A stretch of DNA of 64,000 nt from Butyrivibrio sp. (lineage in GTDB: Bacteria > Bacillota > Clostridia > Lachnospirales > Lachnospiraceae): NCBI RefSeq assembly GCF_017635265.1, contig NZ_JAGBLU010000138.1, forward strand, positions 23,741 to 87,740, given 5' to 3'. Under the pieces are notes generated by a model. It ran no database searches, was not told the origin of the DNA, and worked only from the letters and a program-made list of their open reading frames with translations. A program made the translations under genes and the position numbers. Positions 28,509-37,872 of the stretch are shown piece after piece; the first letter of the stretch is position 1; each line of letters begins with the position of its first letter.

Positions 28509-28985
28509 TCAAAGTCCGATTCTTCCCTGAACCTTATCATTTACTACATAGTATGCTGCATCTTCATCAGGCTTTACATAAATGCTGAGTTTCTTGATTT
28601 CGTCAACATTTCCCCCCATTTCATACTGGTAATTATTCTTGGAATTCTGAATAATCTCTTCATATGGAACGTGCTTGTAGGAATACTGAAGCTCGATGCT
28701 TACCTTAACTTCTTCATCCTTAGCAGCTGCTTTCTTAGTATCAGGCTTCTTGACCTGAGTATTTTTTGCTGGTGCTGCCTTCTTGACTGTATCCTTCTTA
28801 GCCTCAGTTTTCTTGGCTGCAGCAGCTTTCTTGGCTACAGTTTTCTTTGTAGTTTCCTTTTTGGATTCAGCTTTGATAATAGCTTCAGTCAATTCTTTAA
28901 CTTCTGATTTCTTTACTTCTGTTACAGGAGCTTTTGTTGCAGTTGCTGGCTTAACAGAAGAATTCGTCTTCTTTGCTTCAGGCAT
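28509..28985 (-). CDS. DUF6465-like protein with Lys/Ala-rich histone-like N-terminus
   Basis: 158 residues. The first ~90 residues are a low-complexity Lys/Ala/Thr-rich tract with repeated KKxxAK and KKAA motifs, like histone H1-type or nucleoid-binding tails. The C-terminal part (about 93-158: KVSIELQYSYKHVPYEEI, then LSIYVKPDEDAAYYVVN) fits DUF6465, a family I associate with Lachnospiraceae; function unknown. Single-gene unit with its own promoter, strong GGAGGGG site and terminator. DNA or RNA binding by the basic tail is inference only. Confidence 0.8.
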   Translation of the reverse strand: MPEAKKTNSSVKPATATKAPVTEVKKSEVKELTEAIIKAESKKETTKKTVAKKAAAAKKTEAKKDTVKKAAPAKNTQVKKPDTKKAAAKDEEVKVSIELQYSYKHVPYEEIIQNSKNNYQYEMGGNVDEIKKLSIYVKPDEDAAYYVVNDKVQGRIGL

Positions 28986-29056
28986 TTCAATCCCCTCCTC
29001 AAAATCACGCTTGATTTATGTAGCTCTTTAAAACAGTAAAGTCATTTACGAAATAG

Positions 29057-29085
29057 AGTTTACTCCGTTTAAACCGCATTGTCAA
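29057..29085 (-). promoter_or_regulatory. Sigma-A promoter of the DUF6465 gene
   Basis: TTGACA (29080-29085), a 17-base spacer and TAAACT (29057-29062) on the minus strand, about 70 bases before the start codon. Confidence 0.8.
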
Positions 29086-29122
29086 CGCATTTATGAAAGA
29101 AAAGTTATCATTTTTGCCATTA

Positions 29123-30313
29123 TTATGCGGTATAGTTGTCCTCGACAAACTCGCGAAGGCGATCCATGGCTCTTTCCACCTTCTCTGTATCGATACAATA
29201 AGCCATTCTGAAGAATCCCGGCGCTCCAAATCCGTCAGTAGGCACAAATATCAGGTCATAGTCCTTTGCCTTTTTGCAAAAGCTGATAGAATCCTCTTCC
29301 AGAGCCTTTGGCATAATATAAAAAGTTCCGTCAGGCTTTACTACAGTAAATTTAAGCTCCTTTAACGTCTTATAAATAATGTTCATGTTGGTCTCATACA
29401 CGGAAAGATCTGCTGTAAGTGAGCATACTTTTGCAACTGCCTGCTGGATAATTGAAGGTGGACAATTGTGTCCTGTTCCTCTTGATATCTGCCCGCACAT
29501 GGGAACTATCAAATCTGCTCCTTCGCAAGCAGGATTAACTGCAACATACCCTATCCTTTCGCCCGGAAGAGAAAGAGATTTTGAAAATGAATAGCAGCTT
29601 AAAGTATTATCATAAAATTTGGAAACATAAGGAGTATCTGCCCCCTCAAATACTATTTCTCTGTAAGGTTCATCTGAAATGAGGAAAATAGTGTGTCCGT
29701 ATTCAGCAGATTTCTTTTTTAATATATCAGCAAGTTTTGTAAGAGTAGCCGTTCCATAGGCAACTCCGGAGGGGTTATTGGGTGTGTTTACCAGAACAGC
29801 CATTACCTTATTGCCAAGCATCTCCTCAAACTTATCAAAGTTAATCTGGAAAGTCTGAGTATCGGCTGGAACGACCTTAAGTTCAACTCCGGCGCCTTTA
29901 ATATATGGAAAATACTCAGGGAAAAAGGGAGCAAAAGTAATCATCTCATCCCCGGGAGAAGTGACTGCTCTAACTGCATGCGCAATCGCTCCGGCTGCTC
30001 CTGTTGTTGGAAAGATGTGCTCAGGACCATAATTCATCCCAAAACGTTCATTTAAAGATTGTGCTATGCTCTCTTTATATAATGGATTTCCAAGACTTGG
30101 TGTATAACCATGAAGAGTCATGGTGTCCTCATTTTGTAAAAGACGTATCATTTCTTCGGTAAACTCTTTTGGAACCTCCACACTTGGATTGCCGAGACTG
30201 AAATCGAAAACGTTCTCATATCCTATTTCTTTTCCTCTTGCAGTTGCATATTCTGAAAGCTCTCTGATAACGGATTTTGCTCCGAGCATATCTTTGTACT
30301 GGCTATTTATCAT
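29123..30313 (-). CDS. Pyridoxal-phosphate aminotransferase, class I/II
   Basis: 396-residue fold type I aminotransferase. NTPNNPSGV, the ISDEPYREIVF substrate/cofactor region, the PLP lysine in CYSFSKSLSLPGERIGY and the C-terminal FFRMAYC arginine are visible. It is probably an aspartate/aromatic or alanine-type aminotransferase in amino-acid metabolism, but the substrate cannot be read from sequence and neighbours do not help. AGGAGG lies just before ATG. Confidence 0.9.
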   Translation of the reverse strand: MINSQYKDMLGAKSVIRELSEYATARGKEIGYENVFDFSLGNPSVEVPKEFTEEMIRLLQNEDTMTLHGYTPSLGNPLYKESIAQSLNERFGMNYGPEHIFPTTGAAGAIAHAVRAVTSPGDEMITFAPFFPEYFPYIKGAGVELKVVPADTQTFQINFDKFEEMLGNKVMAVLVNTPNNPSGVAYGTATLTKLADILKKKSAEYGHTIFLISDEPYREIVFEGADTPYVSKFYDNTLSCYSFSKSLSLPGERIGYVAVNPACEGADLIVPMCGQISRGTGHNCPPSIIQQAVAKVCSLTADLSVYETNMNIIYKTLKELKFTVVKPDGTFYIMPKALEEDSISFCKKAKDYDLIFVPTDGFGAPGFFRMAYCIDTEKVERAMDRLREFVEDNYTA

Positions 30314-30401
30314 ATCTTCCTCCTCAAAAACGCAATTTAAACTGCCTCAAATTATAGCACATCATTTTAACCATTTAAAGTATTAAAGCCAAATGGAGCG
30401 C

Positions 30402-30430
30402 TTGATAATAAATAGCGCACAATGTAAAAT
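30402..30430 (+). promoter_or_regulatory. Promoter of the ABC exporter gene
   Basis: TTGATA (30402-30407), a 17-base spacer and TAAAAT (30425-30430), 30 bases before the ATG. Confidence 0.7.
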
Positions 30431-30459
30431 TACACTAATATTATTAACAGGAGTCTGCA

Positions 30460-32193
30460 ATGAAACTTATTAAAAAATTCATTCCCTACTACAAACCTTA
30501 TATTGGCGTATTTCTGTTTGACCTTGTCTGTGCGACCGTTCTTTCTATTATTGATCTGGCGTTCCCGCAGTTTTTAAGAATTCTCAGAAGTACTCTTTTC
30601 CTTGAAGAACCGGAGATTATCTTCAGCCGTCTTGGTCTTGTGGCAATAGCGCTTATACTTATGTATATAGTAAGGTCTTTATGCAAATACTATGTCACAT
30701 ATCAGGGGCATATGATGGGTGCCAAAATGGAATCAGGCATGAGGCACGACCTCTTTGATCGTTTCGAGGCCTTCTCTTTTTCTTATTATGATACTCACAA
30801 CACCGGTGAAATGATGAGCAAACTGGTCTCAGACCTCTTTGATATTTCCGAACTTGCTCACCATGGTCCTGAAAACATTTTCATTTCAGTGGTTAAAATT
30901 GTTGGTTCTTTTATCCTTCTTATGAATATAAATGTGCCGATGACAATGTGCCTCGTTGTGGTTGTACTATGTATGGCGGTTTTTTCCGTAAGCCAGAATA
31001 AAAAGATGCGTGCAACTTTTTCAGATAACAGACGGAAAATCGCAGGCATCAATTCATCTCTCCAAGATACTCTCGGCGGAATCCGCGTTGTTAAGTCTTT
31101 CACCGGAGAAGAAATTGAGGAAAAGAAATTTGACGAATCCAACATCGCATTCCTTGACTCCAAGCAGGCTAACTACCGCCAAATGGCCAGGTTTCACTCC
31201 GGAAACAACCTGTTTGAAGGACTTATGTTTGTAACTGTCCTTGTAGCAGGCGGTTTCTTTATAGCCAAAGGTCAGATCACAGGAGAAGATTTAGCTATTT
31301 ATGCTCTATATATCAATATTTTCATAAATCCCGTAAACGTCCTCGTTGAATTTACAGAGCAGCTTCAGAAAGGACTTGCAGGCTTTGAAAGATTCCGTGA
31401 AGTCATGGAAACCGTGCCTGAAATTGTTGATAAGAAAAATGCCGGAGAATTAAAGAATGTTAAGGGTGTAATTGACTATAAAAATGTCAGTTTTTCCTAT
31501 GAGGAAGAAGAGGCAGTACTCAAGAATATTAATCTTCACGTTGATGCCGGCAAATCCGTTGCAATCGTTGGTCCTTCCGGAGGTGGAAAAACAACACTAT
31601 GCTCACTTCTTCCAAGATTTTACGACGTTACAGACGGTGCTGTTTTAATCGACGGTACTGATATCCGCGACGTAACTCAGAAATCACTTCGCTCATATAT
31701 CGGTATCGTTCAGCAGGATGTATATCTTTTTAATGGTACGGTAAAAGAAAATATTGCATACGGAAAGCCTGATGCAACCGCAGAGGAAATTATTGATGCC
31801 GCAAGAAATGCAGATCTTCTAGAATTTATCGAGACTCTTCCAAATGGATTTGATACTGAAGTTGGAGAAAGAGGAGCCCGCCTTTCGGGAGGTCAAAAGC
31901 AGAGAATAGCTATTGCGCGTGTTTTCCTGAAGAACCCTCCGATTCTCATCCTTGACGAGGCCACCAGCGCTCTTGATAATGAAAGCGAGCGCTACATACA
32001 GGACAGTCTTGACAAGCTTTCAGTGGGCAGAACCACCATTACAATCGCCCACAGACTCTCAACCATCCTCGGAGCAGACGAAATCATCGTTCTCGACGAA
32101 GATGGTATCAAAGAGCGCGGCACTCACAAAGAACTCATCAAAAAGGAAGGTCTCTACGAAAAGTACTACCGCATGCAGCTTGGAAAAGTCTGA
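30460..32193 (+). CDS. ABC transporter, fused permease/ATPase (MsbA/exporter type)
   Basis: 577-residue half-transporter. Six TM helices (about 15-320) are followed by an ATPase domain with Walker A GPSGGGKTT, signature LSGGQKQRIAIARV, Walker B ILILDEATSALD and the H-loop IAHRLST. It probably works as a homodimer exporting a drug, lipid or peptide; the substrate is not predictable. It is a lone plus-strand gene with its own promoter, and no partner half-transporter is adjacent. Confidence 0.93.
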   Translation: MKLIKKFIPYYKPYIGVFLFDLVCATVLSIIDLAFPQFLRILRSTLFLEEPEIIFSRLGLVAIALILMYIVRSLCKYYVTYQGHMMGAKMESGMRHDLFDRFEAFSFSYYDTHNTGEMMSKLVSDLFDISELAHHGPENIFISVVKIVGSFILLMNINVPMTMCLVVVVLCMAVFSVSQNKKMRATFSDNRRKIAGINSSLQDTLGGIRVVKSFTGEEIEEKKFDESNIAFLDSKQANYRQMARFHSGNNLFEGLMFVTVLVAGGFFIAKGQITGEDLAIYALYINIFINPVNVLVEFTEQLQKGLAGFERFREVMETVPEIVDKKNAGELKNVKGVIDYKNVSFSYEEEEAVLKNINLHVDAGKSVAIVGPSGGGKTTLCSLLPRFYDVTDGAVLIDGTDIRDVTQKSLRSYIGIVQQDVYLFNGTVKENIAYGKPDATAEEIIDAARNADLLEFIETLPNGFDTEVGERGARLSGGQKQRIAIARVFLKNPPILILDEATSALDNESERYIQDSLDKLSVGRTTITIAHRLSTILGADEIIVLDEDGIKERGTHKELIKKEGLYEKYYRMQLGKV

Positions 32194-32226
32194 ACCAACA
32201 CTTTCTTGCGTTCTCATGAAAGTAAA

Positions 32227-33180
32227 TTATTTAAATGCTGCAGGTCTTGGCCTGTTGACCTGAATAATTTTTGAGGCTTCTAGATTTCCCATGAGAAGGA
32301 GTCTCGCCTCTCCAATGTACTCGGGTTTTATCATGTAATGACAGTAAGTCTCAATGAGAGAGAAGAGATTAGCGGTTCTGCCCTCAATCTTAAAATTGTT
32401 GATTCCCATAGGTACATATTTTTCCCAGATAAGCTCAGGGGAAACGTATGTTGAATAATCTTGGATAGTATAGATACAGTTTTTGTCACCATACTCGCAT
32501 TTCCAGGGAATCAGAGGCTTTTGTTTATCCTTCGGAAGAAGACGGTTTTCTTTTACTATTTCCTGGTTAAGAGCAATGTTCTTGTAGTGGTCGCCTCTTC
32601 TCTTGCAATCGGGAACACAAAGGGCATTTACCAGCACTTCAAGTTTCTCTTTGTGCTGAATCTGTTCTATCAGATCCCACTTATTATTCATGTTGTAGTC
32701 AAGAACCACGTATTTATAGTCTTTATCAAGCTCTGCATTAAGACTGTCGAGATCCTTTATCTCCTTACAGGTTGTAGAATCAATCTTATAAGAAGGATAT
32801 TTGGTTCTGATGAACTCCTCAAGAAGTGGCGAGAACACCAGCACTTCATTCATGCCATTGTTTCCTGTCTCCATGCAGAAATTACAGAATGGATCCATTA
32901 AATCTACTTCGGTAATAAGTGGATTAGTAAAAGTAAAACGTACAGGAATGTGATTTGCGTTTATACTCTTTATTACATTTTGTACAAAGGCCCTGTCACA
33001 CTGATCATCAGCTATCAGTCTTCCTCCGTTCCAAAGCGAAAATGGAAAAGAACCAAAAAATGATGCAATCTCAACACCCTCCCTAAAATAATGCGGGAAC
33101 TGTTTCATCATACTTATCCAAAACATATTCAGCGGATAGTTATATCTCAGCCCCGGCAAATGAAAACGAACATTCCCCAT
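32227..33180 (-). CDS. Uncharacterised U32-like protein
   Basis: 317 residues from the start at 33180, which has GAGGTG 8 bases upstream; a GTG 23 codons earlier lacks a ribosome site. The family is not certain. A C-terminal NNFKIEGRTANLFSLIETY matches the KIEGR motif of U32 proteins, which also occurs in TrhP in this window, and the cysteines (FCNFC, CVPDCKRRG, WKCEYGDKNC) could bind an Fe-S cluster where U32 proteins have theirs. The N-terminus LPGLRYNYPLN would be the barrel start. It may be a diverged U32-type hydroxylation enzyme; the substrate is unknown. Confidence 0.6.
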   Translation of the reverse strand: MGNVRFHLPGLRYNYPLNMFWISMMKQFPHYFREGVEIASFFGSFPFSLWNGGRLIADDQCDRAFVQNVIKSINANHIPVRFTFTNPLITEVDLMDPFCNFCMETGNNGMNEVLVFSPLLEEFIRTKYPSYKIDSTTCKEIKDLDSLNAELDKDYKYVVLDYNMNNKWDLIEQIQHKEKLEVLVNALCVPDCKRRGDHYKNIALNQEIVKENRLLPKDKQKPLIPWKCEYGDKNCIYTIQDYSTYVSPELIWEKYVPMGINNFKIEGRTANLFSLIETYCHYMIKPEYIGEARLLLMGNLEASKIIQVNRPRPAAFK

Positions 33181-33283
33181 ATCAATACACCTCACAACAA
33201 AGTACTTACCATTCAACTCTACTATTTCCCATAATTTTTCGCCAATCACTTATTGCTATGGGATTACTATTTTTGCAAGAACA

Positions 33284-33483
33284 GCAGACGAACTGTAAGT
33301 GCAGGCATAGTGATGTGAACGATTTATTTTGAAATGATGATAAATGGATATAAATAAACCCACAAAAGACTTGTGTTCTGAATAAGTATGAAACAAGGCT
33401 TTTGTGGGTGTTTTATGTCCAATTTATCACATTGAAAAATATCAGAGTGAACAGAGCTATACCTGCACTTTCAGCTCGGCTGC
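33284..33483. repeat. 200-bp near-palindromic element A (MITE-like) with central hairpin
   Basis: The two halves are inverted copies over their whole length. The outermost 27 bases (33284-33310 versus 33457-33483) pair at 23 positions; the inner 17-bp arms (33358-33374 with 33393-33409) pair at 16; the regions between also align with short gaps. The 18-base loop is at 33375-33392. It lies between the mfd stop and the U32-like gene and may act as the mfd terminator. Its loop sequence recurs in the element at 46273-46473. Confidence 0.75.
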
Positions 33484-33520
33484 GTCCGTTTACAAGAAAG
33501 TATATCTTCTTGTGATTTTG

Positions 33521-36500
33521 TTAGTCACGTACAAGTGCTTTCATCTTTTCCACAATCTCCTCTGCATCTTCAAGGAGTTTCTGCGCAGCCTTAGCTGGAT
33601 TGCCGTCCTTTTGGTATTTATAGACAAATACCGGAATTCCTGCGCTGTGGAAAGCCATGTTTCCTTTGTAGGAAGCTATAAATCCGGGAATCTTGCCTGC
33701 ATCTATTTTGGCATTAGGGTTTATCTTAAACTCTATCGTTCCATTTCCACCTTTGATTTCCGGAATGTATAGTGCATGCGCCTTTGAACGCAAAAGAGAG
33801 ATTCTAAGAAGGTTATCAGCCGGCTGCGGCACTTCGCCGAATCTATCGATCAATTCATCTCTCATATCGTCACATTCTGACTGATTTTCCAAAGTTGCTA
33901 TTCTCTTGTATATCTCAAGCTTCTGCTCTTCATTGAGAATATATTCATTTGGGATAAAAGCATCCACATCAAGGTCAATGCTGGTATTGATAGCATTTAA
34001 AAGCTCATCATCGCTGCTGTCACCTTTCTTTATCCTGACAGCTTCCCCAAGCATCTTGCAGTAAAGGTCATATCCTACAGCCTGCATGTGTCCCGACTGT
34101 TTTCTGCCCAAAAGACTTCCTGCACCTCTAATCTCAAGGTCACGCATGGCAATCTTAAATCCGCTTCCTAAATCTGTGAACTCTCTGATAGCAGAAAGAC
34201 GCTTTTCAGCTACTTCTTTTAGCATCTTATCACGTTTATACATAAGGAAAGCATACGCAGTCCTGTTGGAGCGACCAACCCTTCCTCTTAACTGATATAG
34301 CTGTGAAAGTCCCATCTTGTCTGAATCATGAATTATCATGGTGTTAACATTTGGAATATCAAGACCTGTCTCTATGATTGTTGTCGATACAAGCACATCA
34401 ATAGTTCCGTCAATGAAGTCATACATGATTCTTTCAAGCTCAGACTCTTTCATTTGTCCATGTGCAAATGCCACATTGGCTTCAGGAACAAGCTTTTGTA
34501 TTTGTGCTGCCACATCTGCAATAGTGCTTACTCTGTTATATACATAGTAAACCTGTCCGTTCCTTGAAAGCTCACGGACAATAGCCTCTCTTACCAATTC
34601 ATCATTGTACTCCATAACATAGGTTTGGATAGGCATTCTGTCATTGGGTGCTTCTTCAAGAACACTCATTTCTCTGATTCCCACAAGGGACATATGAAGG
34701 GTTCTCGGAATGGGAGTAGCTGAAAGAGTAAGAACGTCAATATTTTCTTTCAATGTCTTAAGCTTTTCTTTGTGTGTTACACCAAATCGCTGCTCCTCAT
34801 CCACAATAAGAAGTCCAAGATCCTTGTATTTCACATCTTTTGATAAGAGTCTGTGAGTTCCGATAACAATATCTACAAGGCCTTTTTGAAGGTCCTGTAC
34901 TGTCTTTTTTTGTTCCGCTGCAGTTCTGAATCTTGACATAAGATCCACTCTTACAGGGAAGTTACGCATTCTCTCCGAAAATGTGTTGTAGTGCTGCTGA
35001 GCCAGAATTGTTGTAGGAACCAGAACTGCAACCTGTTTACCGTCCTGAACAGCCTTAAACGCCGCTCTTATTGCAATCTCGGTTTTTCCAAAGCCAACAT
35101 CACCACATACAAGCCTGTCCATGGTCTTGGTGGACTCCATATCTCTTTTAGTATCCTCGATGGCTGTGAGCTGATCTTCAGTTTCCTGATAAGGAAAGGC
35201 ATCTTCAAACTCCTGCTGCCAAACCGTGTCTTTTCCAAACTGATAACCAAGGGCCTGCTGACGCTTTGCATAGAGCTCAACCAGATCCTGAGCAACTTCC
35301 TCAACCGCTGCCTTGACCTTTGCTTTGGTGTGGCTCCAATCACCGCTTCCTAGCTTGTTAAGCTTGGGCTTATGAGACAATTCATTGTCGTCTCCACCTG
35401 ATGCATACTTTTGAATGACAGAAAGACCTGTTGCCAAAATGTAGAGATTTCCACCATCTCCGTACTCAACTTTTATATAATCCTTGACCACATGGTCTGT
35501 CTCTATCTTTTCAATACCTCTGTATATTCCAAGTCCGTGATCCTCATGAACCACGTAATCGCCAATTTTAAGATCCGCAAAATCTGAAATTTTCTCGCCC
35601 TTATAGGTACTTTTTTTCTTTTTCCTTTTCTTGGTATGCTCAGTAAAAATGTCAGACTCTGCTATTACAGCGAACTTAATATCAGGATACTCAAACCCCT
35701 TTAATATCCTGCCGTAATAAGTCATTATTTCACCGGGTTTCAGAACCCTGCCCGGATCCTCACTGTAAAATGCAGATACCAGATTATCTCTAAGGTCATC
35801 GACGATTCTTTTTGCTCTTGTTCGGGAGCCGGACAAAATAAGCACTCTATAGCCCTGTTTAACATAAGCCTTTAAGTCTTTTACCAGTGACTCAAAGCTA
35901 TTGTTATATGGCGCTACGCTCCTTGCCTTAATATCCCAGCTTTTTTCCGGTGAAAAGATATTCTGACTCTTCGGAACAGGAAGTGAAGACATAATAACTC
36001 TTCTTCCATTTGCCATTCTGCTGACACAGTTGTCAGTTCCATACAAAAGGTCCATCTGCCCCTGAAGAACATATCCTTTTTCAGCCCTGTGAGTCATGCT
36101 CTCCCTGAATTCAGCCTCCACTGCCATCGCATGCTCAGCCACTCTTCCGGGCTCGTCAATAAATATACAGCTCTTGCCCTTGGGAAACATCTCCTGGATT
36201 GTAACTGTATCTTCATAGAAATATCTTATGTAGCTTTCAAGGTTAACTGTTGTCTTTAGTTCAAAAAGCTGTTCCTTAAGTTCCTCGGTCTGAGTTTTTA
36301 ACTGATGAGCCTCTTTGGTCTTAAACTCTGAACGAAGCATCTCGACACATCTGTCAGTCTCTTCCTGTATCTTGTCCATTCCTTCCTGCAGCTTGTCTTC
36401 ATCCAAAATAATTTCGGATGCAGGATATATCTCTATTGATTCAAGCTTCTCAAGTGATCTCTGAGACAGAATGTCAAAGCTTCTGATTGACTGGATCTCA

Positions 36501-37087
36501 TCTCCCCAAAGTTCGATTCGGTAAGGATTTTCCTCTGTCAGGTCAAAGACATCAATTATATCACCACGAACAGAAAACTCGCCGGGACCTTCAACCTGAT
36601 AGTTCCTCATATATCCCATAGTTACAAGTTTCCTGGTAATATCGGTCTCATCAACGGGCTTATGCCTGTCTATTGAAAGAATGTTTTCTTTTATGATCTC
36701 AGGCTTTATCTGTGGAGCCATAAGAGCAGAAAAGGTTGTGACCACAGTAACAGGTCTTCCCTCAATAAGTCTTCTCATGCATCTTATTCTCTGCCTTACA
36801 ATCTCGTTACTGTGCACATCTGCCTGATAAAAGATAAGGTCTTTTGCAGGGTACACAGTGACATTCTTGTCATAAAACTTGTAATCCTCATAAATTTCTT
36901 TTGCCCGAAGATCGGAATAAGTCACTATAATCTTGTACTTAAAATCAGCGCCAAGGCTATCAATAAAGTGCAGTTTCTGGGAATCAACGCATCCGGTCAC
37001 TTCTGCACATGCAAAGGGCTTTTCAAGATACTTATTGATTTCTTCAAATTCAGTTAACTCATGTAAAGGAGTTGTGATCGCTCTCAT
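33521..37087 (-). CDS. mfd: Transcription-repair coupling factor Mfd
   Basis: 1188-residue DNA translocase. The UvrB-like N-terminal domains (about 20-340) come first. Next is the CarD-like RNA polymerase interaction domain (about 500-570, IGDYVVHEDHGLGIYRGIE), then the RecG-type motor with Walker A GDVGFGKTEIA, DEEQRFG and TLSATPIPRTLH, and the C-terminal TRCF domain. It removes stalled RNA polymerase and recruits UvrA. It overlaps pth by four bases (ATGA), the widespread pth-mfd order. Confidence 0.98.
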   Translation of the reverse strand: MRAITTPLHELTEFEEINKYLEKPFACAEVTGCVDSQKLHFIDSLGADFKYKIIVTYSDLRAKEIYEDYKFYDKNVTVYPAKDLIFYQADVHSNEIVRQRIRCMRRLIEGRPVTVVTTFSALMAPQIKPEIIKENILSIDRHKPVDETDITRKLVTMGYMRNYQVEGPGEFSVRGDIIDVFDLTEENPYRIELWGDEIQSIRSFDILSQRSLEKLESIEIYPASEIILDEDKLQEGMDKIQEETDRCVEMLRSEFKTKEAHQLKTQTEELKEQLFELKTTVNLESYIRYFYEDTVTIQEMFPKGKSCIFIDEPGRVAEHAMAVEAEFRESMTHRAEKGYVLQGQMDLLYGTDNCVSRMANGRRVIMSSLPVPKSQNIFSPEKSWDIKARSVAPYNNSFESLVKDLKAYVKQGYRVLILSGSRTRAKRIVDDLRDNLVSAFYSEDPGRVLKPGEIMTYYGRILKGFEYPDIKFAVIAESDIFTEHTKKRKKKKSTYKGEKISDFADLKIGDYVVHEDHGLGIYRGIEKIETDHVVKDYIKVEYGDGGNLYILATGLSVIQKYASGGDDNELSHKPKLNKLGSGDWSHTKAKVKAAVEEVAQDLVELYAKRQQALGYQFGKDTVWQQEFEDAFPYQETEDQLTAIEDTKRDMESTKTMDRLVCGDVGFGKTEIAIRAAFKAVQDGKQVAVLVPTTILAQQHYNTFSERMRNFPVRVDLMSRFRTAAEQKKTVQDLQKGLVDIVIGTHRLLSKDVKYKDLGLLIVDEEQRFGVTHKEKLKTLKENIDVLTLSATPIPRTLHMSLVGIREMSVLEEAPNDRMPIQTYVMEYNDELVREAIVRELSRNGQVYYVYNRVSTIADVAAQIQKLVPEANVAFAHGQMKESELERIMYDFIDGTIDVLVSTTIIETGLDIPNVNTMIIHDSDKMGLSQLYQLRGRVGRSNRTAYAFLMYKRDKMLKEVAEKRLSAIREFTDLGSGFKIAMRDLEIRGAGSLLGRKQSGHMQAVGYDLYCKMLGEAVRIKKGDSSDDELLNAINTSIDLDVDAFIPNEYILNEEQKLEIYKRIATLENQSECDDMRDELIDRFGEVPQPADNLLRISLLRSKAHALYIPEIKGGNGTIEFKINPNAKIDAGKIPGFIASYKGNMAFHSAGIPVFVYKYQKDGNPAKAAQKLLEDAEEIVEKMKALVRD

Positions 37088-37716
37088 TTATTTTTACCGT
37101 TAAATCTGTTCATGGCGCTGTCTACGCCATTTTCCATAATCTCAACAACTGCAGCTGCTGCTAAATCTATTCCTTCTTTTATGGATGTCCGATCCTCGCC
37201 ATCAAAGTGACCAAGTACCCAGTCAACCATATCGTACTCTTTCGGCTTCCTGCCGACACCCACTCTGACACGCTTAAAATCACTGTGTCCAAGCTGAGCG
37301 ATAATGTTCTTAAGTCCATTGTGTCCACCTGCACTACCCTTGGGTCTGACTCTTATATTTCCCACATCAAGTTCCACATCATCGGATATGACAATCAGCT
37401 CTTCCTTGGTATCAACCTTAAAATAATCGCATATCGGTCTTATAGCCTCTCCACTTAGATTCATATAAGTAAGAGGCTTTACAAGGATGACTCTCTCTCC
37501 TCCAATCCTTCCTTTTCCAAATGCTGCCTTAAACTTGGTTTCCGTAAGTTCAATTCCATATTTATCTGAAAGGGCGTCTATTGTAGCAAAGCCCACATTA
37601 TGTCTGGTTTCAAAATATTTCTTTTCTGGGTTTCCAAGTCCCGCAATTACAAACATTCTTCCCGTTTCCTCTTCTTTTTTTCCAAATAATTTCCTAAAAA
37701 TCCCCAGCATTTTCAT
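37084..37716 (-). CDS. pth: Peptidyl-tRNA hydrolase
   Basis: Hydrolyses peptidyl-tRNA released from ribosomes. IAGLGNPEKKYFETRHNVGF carries the catalytic His, with the LVKPLTYMNLSGEAI and SAGGHNGLKNI motifs following. From ATG 37716 the protein has about 210 residues and a basic N-terminal extension (LGIFRKLFGKK); an internal ATG at 37656 gives the usual 190. Neither has a strong ribosome site, so the start is open. The stop overlaps the mfd start. Confidence 0.93.
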   Translation of the reverse strand: MKMLGIFRKLFGKKEEETGRMFVIAGLGNPEKKYFETRHNVGFATIDALSDKYGIELTETKFKAAFGKGRIGGERVILVKPLTYMNLSGEAIRPICDYFKVDTKEELIVISDDVELDVGNIRVRPKGSAGGHNGLKNIIAQLGHSDFKRVRVGVGRKPKEYDMVDWVLGHFDGEDRTSIKEGIDLAAAAVVEIMENGVDSAMNRFNGKNK

Positions 37717-37737
37717 CACTCTTTTCCCCACCGAAAT

Positions 37738-37776
37738 AAATGGGGCTTAGTACATAATGTACCTTAAGCCCCATTT
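37738..37776 (-). terminator. Strong hairpin between spoVG and pth (terminator or pth leader)
   Basis: A 12-bp stem (37738-37749 with 37765-37776) is capped by a second GTACAT/ATGTAC pairing. On the minus strand it is followed by ATTTATTTC, a weak T-run. It lies 97 bases after the spoVG stop, but also just downstream of a promoter-like sequence, so it would be at the very 5' end of the pth-mfd mRNA. Confidence 0.6.
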
Positions 37777-37786
37777 AATTTTATTC

Positions 37787-37815
37787 ACTATACCATTTTT
37801 ATTGCGGTTGAACAA
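37787..37815 (-). promoter_or_regulatory. Putative promoter of pth-mfd
   Basis: TTGTTC (37810-37815), a 17-base spacer and TATAGT (37787-37792) on the minus strand, in the spoVG-pth gap. Confidence 0.6.
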
Positions 37816-37872
37816 GTAACACACATGAGATTCTCTATCGGATGAGTTACCGGTCAATCCCTGAATGAAGCA

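Noticed and set aside
32461-32901. 146-codon open frame antisense to the U32-like gene.
   Set aside because: Hydrophobic low-complexity composition, no ribosome site, no family resemblance; the minus-strand gene explains the region.
33181-33249. GTG start at 33249 for the U32-like gene.
   Set aside because: No ribosome site, whereas ATG at 33180 has GAGGTG at good spacing.
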